Assembly (NCBI GenBank): GCA_900321945.1
Contig: ONXY01000150.1
Location: 1 to 6,133 of the forward strand
Length of the DNA: 6,133 nt
From: an uncultured Eubacteriales bacterium
Lineage (GTDB): Bacteria; Bacillota_A; Clostridia; Christensenellales; Aristaeellaceae
Direction of reading: 5' to 3'
Shown in pieces: positions 1 through 5,464 of the stretch (positions are counted from its first letter, which is position 1; every line of letters begins with the position of its first letter). The translations under genes were made by a program, and so were the position numbers. Below the pieces are notes generated by a model. That model worked only from the letters and a program-made list of their open reading frames with translations, was not told the origin of the DNA and searched no databases.

Positions 1-62
1 TCATCGGTGAAGCGCACCCATTCGTGGGTTTTGGAATACTTCAGTTCTTTCGGAAAGTGCAT
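1..62 (-). CDS. gcvH: Glycine cleavage system H protein, N-terminal fragment (cut by window edge)
   Basis: GcvH carries the lipoyl arm that shuttles the aminomethyl group between the P, T and L proteins of the glycine cleavage system in the cytoplasm. Only the first 20 residues are present, MHFPKELKYSKTHEWVRFTD; the LKYSKTHEWVR stretch is the hallmark N-terminus of the H protein. The lipoylated lysine lies beyond the edge. The ATG at 62-60 has a strong ribosome binding site, AAAAGGAGG at 78-70, seven bases upstream. It follows gcvT by 59 bases with no terminator between them, so it is very likely part of the same operon and is the substrate of the LplA encoded two genes upstream. The call rests on a short but highly characteristic sequence and on the context. 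Confidence 0.93.
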   Translation of the reverse strand, partial: MHFPKELKYSKTHEWVRFTD

Positions 63-69
63 ATGATTT

Positions 70-78
70 CCTCCTTTT
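70..78 (-). promoter_or_regulatory. Ribosome binding site of gcvH
   Basis: On the minus strand this reads AAAAGGAGG, followed by seven bases and then the ATG at 62-60. It is a near-perfect Shine-Dalgarno sequence and fixes the start of the truncated gcvH. Confidence 0.85.
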
Positions 79-121
79 GTCTGTCTTTTGATATCGGTTA
101 TCGAATCTTCCTGAAATACGG

Positions 122-1207
122 TTACCTTTTGTAAAAAGGCATTTTCACGACTTCCGCTTCCACGCGTTTTCCGCGGACATCCGCTTCCACGCGGGTGCCC
201 AGCCCGGCGTATTTCCGGTCGACGATGGCCATGGCCGCCGGATACCCGATGTACGGGCAGTGCGTGCCGGAGGTGATATGGCCGATCTTTTTCTCCCCGA
301 CATAGACGTCCTGATGCTCCCGCATGATGCCCCGTCCGACCGCCTTCAGCCCGACTCTCTGCTGAGCCGGCGCCCCCGCCGCCTCCAGCGCCGCTTTCCC
401 GATAAAGTCCGTTTTCTCCATTTTGACGAAATGACCCAACCCTGCTGTGAGGGGCGAAATGGTGTCGCTCAGTTCGTGCCCGTACAGCGGCATGGACGCT
501 TCCAGCCGAAGCGTATCCCGCGCGCCGAGCCCGCAGGGGATCAGGCCTTCTTCCCGGCCCGTTTCCAGCAGCAGGTCCCACATCTTTTCCGTCTCTCCGG
601 CCGGAAGATAAAGCTCAAAGCCATCTGAACCCGTATATCCCGTGCGGGAAACGATGCAGCGGATGCCCCCGACATCCCTGTCCCAGCAGGCGTGATAGCC
701 CTTCTCGGGGATGTTTTCCTCCGAAGTCAGTTTTCTGAGGATGGTTTCCGCCTTCGGCCCCTGCAGCGCGATCTGCCCCCAGAGATCCGATACGTCTGTC
801 ACCGCGACATCGCCGGATACATGCGCTTTTATCCAGGCCACATCTTTTTCCCGGTTGGACGCGTTTACCACAATGAAATAACGCCCGTCCGAAACCTTGT
901 AGACGATCAGATCGTCCACCGTTCCGCCCTGTTCGTTGCACATGGGGCTGTAGCGGGCCTGCCCGTCCGCCATGACCGTATAGTCGTTCGTCAGCAGCCG
1001 GTTCAGGTTCTTTACGGCGTCCGGTCCTTCCAGCAGCACTTCCCCCATATGGGACACGTCGAACAATCCGCAGGCGTTCCGCACCGCCATGTGTTCCCGG
1101 ATCACGCCGGTCTGATACTGCACCGGCATTTCAAATCCGCCGAATTCCACCATTCTGCCGCCGCACCGCAGGTGTGCCTCATAAAGAGGCGTTCGTTTCA
1201 GTTCCAT
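122..1207 (-). CDS. gcvT: Aminomethyltransferase (glycine cleavage system T protein)
   Basis: GcvT takes the aminomethyl group from the lipoyl arm of GcvH, transfers the methylene carbon to tetrahydrofolate to give 5,10-methylene-THF, and releases ammonia. The 361-residue product has the normal family length. Family signatures seen are TPLYEAH (6-12), FEMPVQY (25-31), GLFDVSHMGE (47-56), the TVDDLIVY segment (96-103) that carries the catalytic aspartate pair D98/D99, RTGYTGSDGFELY (188-200), GLGARDTLRLE (226-236), and the C-terminal KMPFYKR. E198 and R230 probably correspond to folate-contacting residues of the family. The start is placed at ATG 1207-1205 because AAGGGGTGA (1224-1216) sits eight bases upstream; an in-frame GTG at 1219 would lie inside that ribosome binding site and is unlikely. 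It lies 39 bases after lplA and 59 bases before gcvH. A distant folate-dependent paralogue such as YgfZ is unlikely given these matches. Confidence 0.97.
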   Translation of the reverse strand: MELKRTPLYEAHLRCGGRMVEFGGFEMPVQYQTGVIREHMAVRNACGLFDVSHMGEVLLEGPDAVKNLNRLLTNDYTVMADGQARYSPMCNEQGGTVDDLIVYKVSDGRYFIVVNASNREKDVAWIKAHVSGDVAVTDVSDLWGQIALQGPKAETILRKLTSEENIPEKGYHACWDRDVGGIRCIVSRTGYTGSDGFELYLPAGETEKMWDLLLETGREEGLIPCGLGARDTLRLEASMPLYGHELSDTISPLTAGLGHFVKMEKTDFIGKAALEAAGAPAQQRVGLKAVGRGIMREHQDVYVGEKKIGHITSGTHCPYIGYPAAMAIVDRKYAGLGTRVEADVRGKRVEAEVVKMPFYKR

Positions 1208-1215
1208 TCCAGAAT

Positions 1216-1224
1216 TCACCCCTT
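1216..1224 (-). promoter_or_regulatory. Ribosome binding site deciding the gcvT start
   Basis: The minus strand reads AAGGGGTGA, one mismatch from AAGGAGGTGA with one base fewer, placed eight bases before ATG 1207. It overlaps the alternative in-frame GTG at 1219-1217, which argues against that longer start. Confidence 0.65.
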
Positions 1225-1246
1225 CCCTGTTTCTGTCTCTCCGTTC

Positions 1247-2278
1247 TTATTCTCGAATCCCGTCCGTCTGTTCCCGGATCATCCGCGCGATATCCGACGC
1301 CATCAGGCGTCTCACAGCGGCGGTCTCCGGGTCCGCAGGCCCTTTCGCAGCCAATGCGGCCACGCGTTCCGCCATCGCTTCTCCGTCGTAAGGGCAGCCG
1401 GCCATTCCCTCCCCGATCTCGCGGATCAGCCGTTCCTCCATCGCGTCGGACCAGCACGCCGCTTCTTTGACGCGTCCCCGATCCGCCGACAGTTCCAGCC
1501 GGACGCCGCCCCAGGGGAATCGGCCCTCCAGTTTTGCGGAAAAGGGAATCCGCCGCCCCAGGATCCATTCTTCCGACGAAAAGAATTCCGCCCCCCGCCG
1601 TATCTCTTCCCCGTCGATCCGCTCCGGCTCCAGTTTCCCTGCCGGCAGACCGTACGTTTCTTCAAACGCTTCCACGATCGCGCCGGACAGCTGTCCGCGG
1701 GTCAGGCCCGGGCAGTACCGCTCCAGGTTCACCACGCGCGAGCGGACAGAAGACACGGCCTTTGAGCGGAGCTTCGCGGCGGGAACCGAAAGCGCTCTCT
1801 CCATCCGTTCCAGATCCACCCGCATCATCAGCGTCCCGTGGTGGCAGCAGCAGCCGCTCTGCTCATAATAGGCGTTCCCGGAGAACTTGCGGCCTTCCGC
1901 CTCAAGATCGTTCCGGCCCGTCCGCTCCGCCGGGACTCCAAGCTTCCTGACGGCCCGCAGAATGACGCAAGTCTGTTTTTCCGGATCGAAGTCCGCTTTT
2001 TTCGCCGCGAAGGTGTAATTCAGATTCCCGAGGTCATGATAAACCGCCCCGCCGCCGGAAAGACGGCGCGCCAGTGTCCCGCCGTCTTCCCGGAATGCTT
2101 TTACCCGGCATTCTTCCCAGGCGTTCTGGTTCCTGCCGATCACGACGGTATGCCGGTTCTGCCAGAGGAAGAGGATACACTCCCCCTCTTGCGCATGCAG
2201 GGTCAGATACCGTTCCAGCGCCAGGTTATCATACGGCCGCGTCCCGGCGCTTTCAATCCGCCGGAGCGCCGAAATCAT
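1247..2278 (-). CDS. lplA: Lipoate-protein ligase A
   Basis: LplA uses ATP to activate lipoate to lipoyl-AMP and transfers it to a lysine of acceptor proteins, here most likely the GcvH of the same operon. The 343-residue product has both parts of the enzyme. The catalytic domain contains RRLSGGGAVYHDLGN (71-85), the lipoyl-AMP binding loop, and GRKFSGNAY (129-137) whose K131 aligns with the catalytic lysine (K133 of E. coli LplA), followed by HHGTL (146-150) and SSVRSRVVNL. A small C-terminal accessory domain follows from about residue 230, with FPWGGVRLEL and EERL..IGEGM. The presence of that domain favours a full ligase over a LipB/LipM-type octanoyltransferase. The ATG at 2278 lies 26 bases inside the 3' end of gcvPB, with no good Shine-Dalgarno sequence, so its translation may be coupled to gcvPB. 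An unusual run of three cysteines (143-145) sits directly before HHGTL. Acceptor specificity is inferred from location only. Confidence 0.95.
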   Translation of the reverse strand: MISALRRIESAGTRPYDNLALERYLTLHAQEGECILFLWQNRHTVVIGRNQNAWEECRVKAFREDGGTLARRLSGGGAVYHDLGNLNYTFAAKKADFDPEKQTCVILRAVRKLGVPAERTGRNDLEAEGRKFSGNAYYEQSGCCCHHGTLMMRVDLERMERALSVPAAKLRSKAVSSVRSRVVNLERYCPGLTRGQLSGAIVEAFEETYGLPAGKLEPERIDGEEIRRGAEFFSSEEWILGRRIPFSAKLEGRFPWGGVRLELSADRGRVKEAACWSDAMEERLIREIGEGMAGCPYDGEAMAERVAALAAKGPADPETAAVRRLMASDIARMIREQTDGIRE

Positions 2279-3695
2279 AACGCACCACGGGCTTGCGCGC
2301 AGCCTTCACTTCATCCGGTCTGCGGATGCGGGTGGTCAGCGGCCGCAGGTGCATCTCTTCCGGATGCCGGCGCGCTTCCTCCAGGATCTTCCTGAACGCA
2401 TCCGCCGCCTGATCCAGCGTTTCCCGGGTTTCGGTCTCTGTCGGTTCCACCATCAGCGCCTCGTGCACGATGAGCGGGAAATACATCGTCGGCGGGTGGA
2501 TATCGAAATCCAGCAGCGCTTTCGCGATGTCCATCGCCGCTACGCCGGTCTCCTGCTTCAGCGTCTCCATCGTCATGACGAACTCGTGCATGCAGGTCGC
2601 GTCAAATGCCATCGGATAGACGTCCTTCAGGCGGTTCATCAGATAATTCGCGTTCAGCACGGCGTTTGCCGCCGTTTCCGGGACGCCCTCGCTGCCGATG
2701 GACAGAAGGTAGGCGAGCGCTTTCACCACCACGCCGAAATTTCCGCCGAAGGAACGGACGTTGCCGATGCTCGCTTCCGCGACGGTCCTGCGCAGTTTCC
2801 CCACTTCTTCCCGGACGCGGAAACCCGGCAGGAACTCCGCCAGGGAGGATTTGCATCCGACCGGGCCGCTGCCCGGCCCGCCTCCCCCGTGAGGCGTCGC
2901 AAAGGTTTTATGCAGGTTCAGGTGCACCACGTCGAATCCCATGTCGCCGGGCCGCACGATCCCCATGATGGCGTTCAGGTTGGCGCCGTCGTAGTAATTC
3001 AGCCCGCCTGCCTCGTGCACCGTCCGGGTGATTTCTTTGATGTTCGGGTCGAACAAACCGACCGTGTTCGGATTGGTCAGCATCAGTCCCGCCGTATCCG
3101 GCCCCACGGCTTCCCGCAGCGCGCCGAGGTCCACGTAGCCATTGGAATCGGATGGGATATTCACCACTTCGAATCCGGCCATGGCCGCGCTGGCCGGGTT
3201 GGTTCCGTGCGCAGAGTCCGGCACCAGGATCCGGGTCCTCGCGGCGTCTCCCCTGGATTGATGGTACGCCTTGATCAGCAGCAGTCCCGTAAACTCGCCG
3301 TGCGCCCCAGCCGCCGGCTGAAGCGTCATCGCGTCCATTCCGGTGATTTCTGCCAGACAGGCCTCGGTCAGGCGCAATGCTTCAAGCCAGCCCTGTACGG
3401 TCTCGTCCGGCTGCAGCGGGTGAACGGCGGCGAACCCCGGCAGCGCCGCTATGGCCTCGTTTACGGCGGGGTTATACTTCATGGTGCAGGATCCCAGCGG
3501 ATAGAAACCGCCGTTCACGCCGCGGCTCTCCTTCGCAAGCGCGGTAAAGTGCCTGTCAACCTGCACCTCCGAGAGTTCCGGCAGCCTCGGCGCCTGCCCG
3601 CGCAGCTCAAAATCCGGGGCGACGGCCGGCACATCCGGTTCCGGAATGATTTCCGAATGCCGTCCCTGCAGGCTTTCTTCAAAAATCAGTTTCAC
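2253..3695 (-). CDS. gcvPB: Glycine dehydrogenase (decarboxylating) subunit 2, PLP-binding half of the P protein
   Basis: With GcvPA, this subunit forms the P protein, which decarboxylates glycine with pyridoxal phosphate and passes the aminomethyl group to GcvH. The 480-residue product has the usual length for the C-terminal half of a split P protein. Signatures are YPLGSCTMKYNP (65-76), LQPAAGAHGE (125-134), HGTNPASA (163-170), YYDGANLNAI (234-243) and VHLNLHKTFATPHGGGGPG (257-275), in which K263 is the expected Schiff-base lysine. The glycine-rich loop after it is typical of the family. The start codon is GTG at 3695-3693, overlapping the gcvPA stop by four bases (GTGA), with AAGGAGGTG (3712-3704) eight bases upstream; an obligate pair made this way is probably translated in a coupled manner. 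The 3' end overlaps lplA by 26 bases. No defects were seen. Confidence 0.98.
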   Translation of the reverse strand: MKLIFEESLQGRHSEIIPEPDVPAVAPDFELRGQAPRLPELSEVQVDRHFTALAKESRGVNGGFYPLGSCTMKYNPAVNEAIAALPGFAAVHPLQPDETVQGWLEALRLTEACLAEITGMDAMTLQPAAGAHGEFTGLLLIKAYHQSRGDAARTRILVPDSAHGTNPASAAMAGFEVVNIPSDSNGYVDLGALREAVGPDTAGLMLTNPNTVGLFDPNIKEITRTVHEAGGLNYYDGANLNAIMGIVRPGDMGFDVVHLNLHKTFATPHGGGGPGSGPVGCKSSLAEFLPGFRVREEVGKLRRTVAEASIGNVRSFGGNFGVVVKALAYLLSIGSEGVPETAANAVLNANYLMNRLKDVYPMAFDATCMHEFVMTMETLKQETGVAAMDIAKALLDFDIHPPTMYFPLIVHEALMVEPTETETRETLDQAADAFRKILEEARRHPEEMHLRPLTTRIRRPDEVKAARKPVVRYDFGAPAD

Positions 3696-5017
3696 GAAGC
3701 CAGCACCTCCTTAACGATGTCAGCCACGAGATCCATTTCTTCCCTGCTGTTCATCTCCGTCGCGCACCAGAGCAGCCGCCCTCCTCCCAGCGGCAGGCCG
3801 CCGAGGATGTCCGCCCTGTCCAGCGCCTGCAGGACAGCCTCCGCCTTCGCCCCATCCGGGGCCTCCGTCACAAACTCATGGAAGAAGGGGCGCGCATATG
3901 CCGGCTTCAGTCCGGCCGCCGCCAGCGCCTCCCGGAGATAGTGCGCTTTCGCATGGCAGGAAAGTGCGGTTTTCCGGAGGCCGTCCGGCCCCATCGCCGC
4001 CAGATAGACGGACGCGGTCAGGGCGCAAAGCGCCTCGTTGGAGCAGATGTTGGAGCTGGCTTTCTCCCGCCGGATATGCTGCTCCCTCGCCTGCATCGTC
4101 AGCACGAAACAGCGTTCTCCGTTCAGATCGGTCGTTTCTCCGACGATCCGCCCGGGAAGCTTCCTCATCATTTTCTCGGTGGCCGCCATGAAACCCAGAT
4201 ACGGACCGCCGAAACTGAGCGGCATTCCCAGAGGCTGTCCCTCACCGACGGCGATGTCCGCCCCGCATTCGCCGGGGGTCTTCATCACGCCGAGCGCGAT
4301 CGGGTTGCAGCTCATAATCAGCCTGGCCCCCGCCGCATGCACCAGTTCGGCTATCCGCTCCGCATCTTCCACGCATCCGTAATAATTCGGCTGCTGCAGG
4401 ATCAGGCACGCGGTTTCTCCGTCCAGCAGCTCCCGGAGCGCCTCCGGATCCGTCACGCCGTCCTTTTCCGGAACCGTCTGAACTTCCGCGTTCGCACCGA
4501 AGGCGTAGGTGCGCACCACGGAAGCCATTTTGGGGTCTGCGGCAGCGGAAATCAGCACCCTCCTCCGCTTCCGGTCGCGGCACATTTCGCAGGCCTCGGC
4601 CGCAGCGGTCGCGCCGTCATACACGCCCGCGTTGGAGGCGAACATTCCGGTCAGCTCGCAGATGTCCGTCTGATACTCGAAAATCGACTGGAGCACGCCC
4701 TGGCTGATTTCGGCCTGGTAAGGCGTATACGCTGTCCGGAACTCTTCCTTAGCGGCCACTTCGGAAACGATTGCCGGGATGTAATGGCGATAAGCGCCGG
4801 CACCCCTGAAAACCGATTTGTATACGCGGTTCTTCCCCGCCAGCGACTCCATCCGGTTCCGCACTTCCATTTCCGGAATCCCTTTTGGGATGGCCAGCGG
4901 TTCCTTCCGTTTCAGTTTTTCCGGAATACAGGCGTACAGTTCGTCGAAACTCTGAAAGCCGCAGGCCTTCAGCATTTCCAGCTGCTCCGCCGCCGTATTC
5001 GGAACATAGGTCCCCAT
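3692..5017 (-). CDS. gcvPA: Glycine dehydrogenase (decarboxylating) subunit 1, non-PLP half of the P protein
   Basis: GcvPA is the N-terminal half of the split glycine decarboxylase and pairs with GcvPB; it keeps the aminotransferase fold but carries no Schiff-base lysine, which sits in GcvPB. The 441-residue product is of normal length. Family signatures include FRGAGAYRHYIPAIV (70-84), YTPYQAEISQGVLQSIFEYQT (97-117), YDGATAAAEA (133-142), QQPNYYG (208-214), GGPYLGF (270-276) and SSNICSNEAL (321-330). The start is the ATG at 5017-5015, preceded at five bases by GGGGGTG (5029-5023); a TTG directly before it adds only one residue and is not needed. It is the first gene of the operon and lies directly behind a glycine riboswitch and terminator. 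Its last codons before the stop contain the ribosome binding site of gcvPB. Confidence 0.98.
   Translation of the reverse strand: MGTYVPNTAAEQLEMLKACGFQSFDELYACIPEKLKRKEPLAIPKGIPEMEVRNRMESLAGKNRVYKSVFRGAGAYRHYIPAIVSEVAAKEEFRTAYTPYQAEISQGVLQSIFEYQTDICELTGMFASNAGVYDGATAAAEACEMCRDRKRRRVLISAAADPKMASVVRTYAFGANAEVQTVPEKDGVTDPEALRELLDGETACLILQQPNYYGCVEDAERIAELVHAAGARLIMSCNPIALGVMKTPGECGADIAVGEGQPLGMPLSFGGPYLGFMAATEKMMRKLPGRIVGETTDLNGERCFVLTMQAREQHIRREKASSNICSNEALCALTASVYLAAMGPDGLRKTALSCHAKAHYLREALAAAGLKPAYARPFFHEFVTEAPDGAKAEAVLQALDRADILGGLPLGGGRLLWCATEMNSREEMDLVADIVKEVLAS
3704..3712 (-). promoter_or_regulatory. Ribosome binding site of gcvPB, embedded in the gcvPA coding sequence
   Basis: The minus strand reads AAGGAGGTG, a perfect Shine-Dalgarno match, eight bases before the GTG start of gcvPB at 3695. 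The same nine bases are in frame the codons for Lys-Glu-Val near the end of gcvPA. Together with the GTGA stop/start overlap this supports translational coupling of the two P-protein halves. Confidence 0.85.
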
Positions 5018-5022
5018 CAAAA

Positions 5023-5029
5023 CACCCCC
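5023..5029 (-). promoter_or_regulatory. Ribosome binding site of gcvPA
   Basis: The minus strand reads GGGGGTG, one mismatch from GGAGGTG, five bases before ATG 5017. It supports that ATG as the start of the first operon gene. It lies downstream of the terminator, so it is present only on read-through transcripts. Confidence 0.65.
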
Positions 5030-5071
5030 AGTTTATTTTGATTTCTCAGTTCATCCAAACGGGTATGAAGA

Positions 5072-5126
5072 TATAAAACAACAGGGCACACAGAACCAGG
5101 CCATGCCCGATCTCTGTATGCCCTGT
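5072..5126 (-). terminator. Intrinsic terminator of the glycine riboswitch
   Basis: On the minus strand the 5' arm at 5126-5113 (ACAGGGCATACAGA) pairs with the 3' arm at 5094-5081 (TCTGTGTGCCCTGT) over 14 base pairs with one G-U wobble. After one bulged G the hairpin continues for about seven more pairs (two of them G-U) to a three-base loop around 5104. The run TGTTTTATAT follows directly (5080-5071). This is a regulated leader terminator about 55 bases before gcvPA. The first bases of its 5' arm are also the 3' strand of P1 of aptamer II, so the two structures exclude each other. Read in the other direction the hairpin lacks a T run. Confidence 0.88.
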
Positions 5127-5292
5127 CTTTAAACCTGAAAGATTCGGCGTTTTCCATCCGGAAGACAGCCTTGCTTCTTCGGTGTGAAATCACTTTCCAG
5201 GGATGCGTCAGCGTCCGGTACTTTTACCTGAGAGTTTTTGTTTGCCCCTTCGGTTCCTGCGCGCCGCTCCGCCGCAGATCTCTCCCGAACGC
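5121..5292 (-). promoter_or_regulatory. Tandem glycine riboswitch (aptamers I and II)
   Basis: This leader RNA binds glycine and controls the gcv operon. Aptamer I: P1 GCGTTCGG (5292-5285) pairs with CCGGACGC (5218-5211); P2 GAGAG (5284-5280) pairs with CTCTC (5234-5230); a variable stem CTGCG/CGCAG (5277-5273, 5261-5257) precedes the conserved core CCGAAGGGGCAA (5253-5242); CTCTCAGGTAAAAG follows. Aptamer II: P1 CCCTG (5202-5198) pairs with CAGGG (5125-5121); P2 GAAAG (5197-5193) pairs with CTTTC (5141-5137); its core is CCGAAGAAGCAA (5182-5171). The aptamers are joined by an eight-base linker (5210-5203). The P2 helices differ in sequence between the copies but keep pairing. All these motifs match the known glycine riboswitch class, and the downstream gene is glycine decarboxylase. 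The terminator overlaps P1 of aptamer II, which implies that glycine turns the operon on. Confidence 0.96.
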
Positions 5293-5307
5293 ATCTTCCG
5301 CCCTTTT

Positions 5308-5336
5308 ATTGTACCAGAATCCTTCCCGATAGTCAA
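5308..5336 (-). promoter_or_regulatory. Sigma-70/SigA-type promoter of the gcv operon
   Basis: The minus strand has TTGACT (5336-5331), a 17-base spacer and TACAAT (5313-5308): five of six matches to each consensus hexamer at ideal spacing. Transcription would start near 5301, about ten bases before the first riboswitch helix, giving a leader of roughly 285 bases. Confidence 0.87.
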
Positions 5337-5382
5337 AGCCTTTCTTAGTGGGCGCGGACAGAAGCAAAAGTCAAAGCAAAGG

Positions 5383-5412
5383 ATGACAAAAGCAGAGCGG
5401 CTGTGTTATACT
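5383..5412 (+). promoter_or_regulatory. Probable sigma-70/SigA-type promoter of the nucleotidase gene
   Basis: The plus strand has ATGACA (5383-5388), an 18-base spacer and TATACT (5407-5412), with a TGT directly before the -10 hexamer that forms an extended -10. It points away from the gcv promoter; 46 bases separate the two -35 boxes. The expected leader is short, about 45 bases, and shows no riboswitch-like structure that I can see. Confidence 0.65.
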
Positions 5413-5464
5413 GTCCCGTGTTATGGTATCCGATTCTATTTCACCAGGAACGGAGGAAGCAAAA

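Noticed and set aside
63..121. A possible promoter or terminator between gcvT and gcvH, with the short GATA/TATC inverted repeat near 85-105.
   Set aside because: The pairing is about four bases with no T run after it, and no convincing -35/-10 pair is present. It looks like a plain intercistronic spacer with a ribosome binding site.
1217..1219. GTG as an upstream start of gcvT, adding four residues.
   Set aside because: This GTG is part of the AAGGGGTGA ribosome binding site for the ATG at 1207, and GcvT homologues usually begin close to the L-K-x-T-P-L-Y segment.
2349..3941. A 530-codon open frame on the plus strand opposite gcvPB and the end of gcvPA.
   Set aside because: Its protein is rich in Arg, His, Pro and Gln, shows no family motif, and mirrors the GC-rich codons of gcvPB, whose active-site motifs are all intact. 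It is an antisense shadow. The plus-strand frames at 692-1765, 1838-2395 and 3878-5041 are rejected for the same reason.
5018..5020. TTG directly before the gcvPA ATG as the start codon.
   Set aside because: An ATG follows at once and is well placed relative to GGGGGTG; the TTG would add one residue without any benefit.
5050..5069. A small hairpin (TTCAT/ATGAA with an inner CC/GG) just after the riboswitch terminator.
   Set aside because: The stem is short with a bulge and is not clearly linked to the ribosome binding site or to the T run. I could not support a function for it.
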